Positions 63,105-64,000 of a stretch of 64,000 nucleotides of DNA are shown one piece after another. The translations under genes and the position numbers were made by a program. The number at the start of each line of letters is the position of its first letter. Within the stretch, counting starts at the first letter, position 1. This stretch comes from Veillonella sp. GTDB taxonomy: Bacteria > Bacillota > Negativicutes > Veillonellales > Veillonellaceae. Below the pieces are notes generated by a model that had not been told where the DNA came from, searched no databases, and saw only the letters and a program-made list of their open reading frames with translations. The stretch lies in the NCBI RefSeq assembly GCF_041333735.1, contig NZ_JBGKFB010000001.1, forward strand, positions 248,001-312,000. The letters are read 5' to 3'.

Positions 63105-63145
63105 AATAAAGGCAGTTCAACCGCAACGGATCAAACTGCCTTTAT
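63105..63145 (-). terminator. Terminator of the DUF1232 gene operon
   Basis: AAAGGCAGTT and AACTGCCTTT pair around a loop that itself contains CCG/CGG. On the minus strand TTTATTTATT follows. Confidence 0.85.
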
Positions 63146-63154
63146 GGTTAAAAG

Positions 63155-63499
63155 CTAGTTACTGCCACCAAATGGGAAGTATTTTTTTGCCTCTTCTTGA
63201 TGACTAGTTTTGATGTAACGATTAGCAACCTTGAAGGCAAGGCCAAGCACTGCTACATCATCTACCCAACCTAATACAGGAATTGTATCCGGTACGATAT
63301 CAATAGGTAACACGAGATACCCTAAGGCACCAGCAATGACTGCTTTTACATATTTTGGAGTGTCCTTGTCACGCATGCAGAGGAACAAGGTCACTGCTCG
63401 TTGTACAAAGGCAAGCTTTTTACCATATCGCCCTAAAAAAGCGACAAACTTAGATTCGTTAAAATACTTACCATATGTAATAATCTTTAATGGATTCAT
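63155..63499 (-). CDS. DUF1232 (YkvA-like) small membrane protein
   Basis: The product is 114 residues. The DUF1232 core is clear: AVIAGALGYLVLPIDIVPDTIPVLGWVDDVAVLGLAF, with the conserved Y-x-x-x-P-x-D-x-x-P-D and D-D motifs in a hydrophobic hairpin. The function is unknown. The start follows the upstream gene by 19 bases, so the two are co-transcribed, and a terminator closes the pair. Confidence 0.87.
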   Translation of the reverse strand: MNPLKIITYGKYFNESKFVAFLGRYGKKLAFVQRAVTLFLCMRDKDTPKYVKAVIAGALGYLVLPIDIVPDTIPVLGWVDDVAVLGLAFKVANRYIKTSHQEEAKKYFPFGGSN

Positions 63500-63518
63500 C
63501 GTAATAATCCTTTAGCGC

Positions 63519-64000
63519 CTATTTGCGCAAACCACCAATTTTATCTTTTGCTGTATTAACAGTGTTTACAGCAACATCTTTTGCTGTTTCTACAGCATCA
63601 TTAGCTTTAGTTTTTGCAGTTTCTACTGCAGCTTGTGCAGAAGCTTTAGCAACTTCTACGCCGCCTTTAGCTAATTCTTTAGCTACGTCGATATTTTCTT
63701 TAGCAGCATCGATTTTATCTTTTGCTGCATCAGATACCTTTGCCACAACTTCTGCTGCATTGTCATGAAGTTGATATTTTGTTTCTGTATTCCATTTATC
63801 GATAGCAGGTGTTACTTTTTCTTCGTAAACTTGTTTCAAAGTTTCTTTAGCAAGACCTGTTTCATTAGCAATACCAGCCCAAACGTCGCGTTGACCTTGT
63901 GTGAAAGGAATGCTAGCGCTTGCATCACGGATGATGTCACCTGCTATAGCTTTACCGCTTTCAAGGAATTCAGCAACCATTGGTTTATAACGTTCGATAT
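63519..64000 (-). CDS. Ala/Lys-rich helical protein, partial at the window edge
   Basis: I do not recognise a family. The C-terminal 80 residues are an amphipathic helix with 11-residue-like periodicity (VETAKTKANDAVETAKDVAV, NTVNTAKDKIGG), similar in style to LEA or apolipoprotein-like repeats. The first Met in the window is at 63980 but has no ribosome binding site. The frame stays open to the edge, reading IERYKP before that Met, so the true start is probably beyond 64000. It is co-transcribed with the DUF1232 gene. Confidence 0.7.
   Translation of the reverse strand, partial: IERYKPMVAEFLESGKAIAGDIIRDASASIPFTQGQRDVWAGIANETGLAKETLKQVYEEKVTPAIDKWNTETKYQLHDNAAEVVAKVSDAAKDKIDAAKENIDVAKELAKGGVEVAKASAQAAVETAKTKANDAVETAKDVAVNTVNTAKDKIGGLRK

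Overview
The window looks like the chromosome of a Veillonella species (Negativicutes, the diderm Firmicutes). The evidence is the 16S 5' end, moderately AT-rich DNA, AGGAGG-type ribosome binding sites, and outer-membrane proteins (an OmpA-type porin and two trimeric autotransporters) side by side with Firmicute genes such as clpL under a CtsR-type promoter. The species cannot be fixed from what is here.

Layout. Positions 1-360 are the 5' part of a 16S rRNA gene transcribed leftward, with two tandem promoters. Next come a SIMPL-domain secreted protein, menG/ubiE, the serine/threonine symporter sstT, a lipoamide-dehydrogenase-like flavoprotein, a PepSY protein, an AI-2E/PerM family permease, an OmpA-family protein, aquaporin Z, a class I glutamine amidotransferase and a MATE exporter (0.9-12.5 kb).

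From 12.9 to 43.8 kb almost everything is two head-to-tail giant genes on the minus strand. They encode trimeric autotransporter adhesins of 6,818 and about 3,308 residues. Both have an extended signal peptide, YadA-type head repeats, a very long repetitive stalk and a YadA anchor barrel. Both then carry an unusual coiled-coil tail after the barrel. Their ends are nearly identical while their stalks are mosaics of long internal repeats. They are probably adhesins or hemagglutinins of the Hag/Vta type reported in Veillonella.

From 44.4 to 48.2 kb lies a 5-oxoprolinase operon (pxpA, an NRAMP-fold transporter without the usual metal motifs, pxpB, pxpC) with a palindrome over its -35 box. It is followed by clpL, whose promoter is buried in CtsR-like heptads; a restriction-enzyme-like gene broken by one in-frame stop; a tRNA Pro-Gly-Arg operon with a consensus promoter; malic enzyme; and an enterobacterial-type speD. 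Then come an rph-rdgB-yfcE operon, a hydantoinase-like/histone-deacetylase-like pair, a CofE-like protein with a membrane-anchored unknown, murI with a thioesterase, a DUF1232 protein, and a gene for an Ala/Lys-rich helical protein that runs off the right edge.

Most genes after 5.9 kb are on the minus strand and form short operons, most of them closed by clear intrinsic terminators. The most notable features are the adhesin pair with its post-barrel coiled-coil tail, the clpL control region, the NRAMP-like transporter in the oxoprolinase operon, and several repeat-bearing promoters.
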